The notes under the pieces were generated by a model that was not told the origin of the DNA, searched no databases, and saw nothing but the letters and a program-made list of their open reading frames with translations. Shown here in pieces: positions 5,731-6,273 of a DNA stretch of 6,273 nucleotides. The position numbers and the translations under genes were made by a program. Source of the DNA: CAZLAP01 sp964557715 (GTDB lineage Bacteria > Patescibacteriota > Minisyncoccia > Minisyncoccales > RBG-13-42-11); assembly GCA_964557715.1 (NCBI GenBank), contig CAZLAP010000051.1:1-6273 (forward strand), read 5' to 3'. Position 1 is the first letter of the stretch. Each line of letters starts with the position of its first letter.

Positions 5731-5746
5731 TTTTTTTAAAGAACAC

Positions 5747-5786
5747 CTTATATTATAATAATAGCATATTTATTTCTTTTTGTCAA
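5747..5786 (-). repeat. 40-bp promoter direct repeat, copy B
   Basis: Partner of the copy at 5479-5518, 268 bases away in the same orientation, with 35 of 40 positions identical and no gaps. Its -35 half lies inside the last codons of gatB, the other half in the short gap before the 60-aa gene. Confidence 0.85.
5758..5786 (-). promoter_or_regulatory. Sigma70-type promoter of the 60-aa gene, overlapping the gatB end
   Basis: On the minus strand, -35 TTGACA (5786-5781), a 17-base spacer ending in TGC (extended -10 TGn, 5766-5764), and -10 TATTAT (5763-5758), followed directly by TATAAT (5757-5752). The -35 is made of the gatB codons for I-D-K, and the gatB stop (5772-5770) lies in the spacer. 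Transcription would start near 5751, giving a leader of about 40 bases with the purine-rich Shine-Dalgarno. Confidence 0.8.
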
Positions 5787-6273
5787 TAATAACTTTCCTT
5801 AAAATCTTTTCAGCCGCCTGCGGATTCGTTCTGCCTTGCGAAAGAGCCATTACTTTGCCTATTAAAAATTGAATAACTTCTGTTTTTCCTTTTTTAAAAT
5901 CTTCAACCGCTTTTTGGTTCTTTGAAATAACATTTTCAACAATTTTCTTAATTTCAGTTTCGTCAATTATTTGAGACAATCCTTGCTTCTCAATGATATC
6001 TGAAGGGTCTGCGCTTGTTTTAAACATTTCCCAAAGCACTTTTTTGGCTATCTTGCTGGAAATTTTTCCTTCATAAATTAAAACAAGAAACTCGGCAAAA
6101 TTTTCCGGGGTAATCAAAAAACCTCCGGAAGCAACAGATTGACCTTTCAGCAATCCCTGCAAATCGCTAATTAAATAATTGGAAGATAATTTAATCAGCT
6201 TTAAAAAATTTTTTCTGGCTAAATTGGAGGGCAGTTCGGAAACTACTTTTTCAAAATATTCTCCCAAATCTTT
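5770..6273 (-). CDS. gatB: Asp/Glu-tRNA(Asn/Gln) amidotransferase subunit B, C-terminal part
   Basis: GatB is the kinase and tRNA-binding subunit of the GatCAB complex. The complex turns Glu-tRNA-Gln, and often Asp-tRNA-Asn, into the correctly amidated forms in bacteria lacking GlnRS or AsnRS. The visible 167 residues cover the helical linker and the C-terminal tail domain (GatB/YqeY family), which contacts the tRNA elbow. Landmarks are DLGEYFEKVV near the left edge, ITPENFAEFL (54-63), EGKISSKIAKKVLWEMF (68-84), the GLSQI region, NQKAVEDFKKGK and FLIGKVMALSQGRTNPQ, all in the family's order. The frame remains open to the window's end, so the catalytic half lies outside; a TTG at 6267 is internal and not a start. 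The C-terminus ends in a lysine run (IDKKK). No hairpin terminator follows, so read-through into the 60-aa gene is likely alongside that gene's own promoter. Confidence 0.95.
   Translation of the reverse strand, partial: KDLGEYFEKVVSELPSNLARKNFLKLIKLSSNYLISDLQGLLKGQSVASGGFLITPENFAEFLVLIYEGKISSKIAKKVLWEMFKTSADPSDIIEKQGLSQIIDETEIKKIVENVISKNQKAVEDFKKGKTEVIQFLIGKVMALSQGRTNPQAAEKILRKVIIDKKK

Noticed and set aside
5711..5746. GTG at 5746 as the start of the 60-aa gene (72 aa)
   Set aside because: It lies within a few bases of the predicted transcription start, and the extra residues would be encoded by the Shine-Dalgarno run itself.
5185..5758. Plus-strand frames at 5185-5385, 5258-5464 and 5546-5758
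   Set aside because: No ribosome sites or family motifs. They are antisense to minus-strand genes that have promoters, Shine-Dalgarno sites and, in one case, a terminator.

Overview
The window looks like a piece of a small-genome bacterium, most likely a member of the Candidate Phyla Radiation (Patescibacteria, Parcubacteria-like). The basis is AT-rich, lysine/isoleucine-heavy coding, very compact spacing, bacterial-type ThrRS, GatB, MiaA and MiaB, a secreted protein with a DUF5667-like start, and a large membrane protein of a kind I recall only as 'hypothetical' in Parcubacteria genomes. The lineage is inferred from style and gene content; no rRNA or other marker is present.

Plus strand, 1-5172: the 3' end of thrS (threonyl-tRNA synthetase) is followed after 5 bp by a 540-residue protein of unknown function with a helical cytoplasmic half and a membrane half. 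Next come a secreted coiled-coil protein (DUF5667-like) with an internal tandem duplication and a strong intrinsic terminator. Ten bases after the terminator stem begins a 661-residue protein that is a fusion of MiaB (radical-SAM tRNA methylthiotransferase) and MiaA (tRNA dimethylallyltransferase). These two enzymes act one after the other on A37 of tRNAs reading UNN codons (A to i6A to ms2i6A). In the fusion the C-terminal TRAM domain of MiaB is absent and MiaA stands in its place.

Minus strand, 5171-6273: the 3' end of gatB (amidotransferase subunit B) is followed by two small orphan genes of 60 and 76 codons. Each has its own near-consensus promoter, and the two promoters are 40-bp direct repeats of each other (35/40 identical). 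Both genes have purine-rich Shine-Dalgarno sequences, and the second ends at an intrinsic terminator that also separates it from the convergent miaB-miaA gene. None of the plus-strand genes whose start is visible has a clear Shine-Dalgarno, so the small genes stand out as built for strong, independent expression.

The shared theme is translation: two aminoacyl-tRNA pathway proteins (ThrRS, GatB) and a tRNA-modification fusion, interspersed with lineage-specific proteins of unknown role. The best candidates for something undescribed are the TRAM-less MiaB-MiaA fusion and the pair of small genes under duplicated promoters. No tRNA, rRNA, CRISPR array or mobile element was seen, and there is no gene-free stretch longer than 300 bases.
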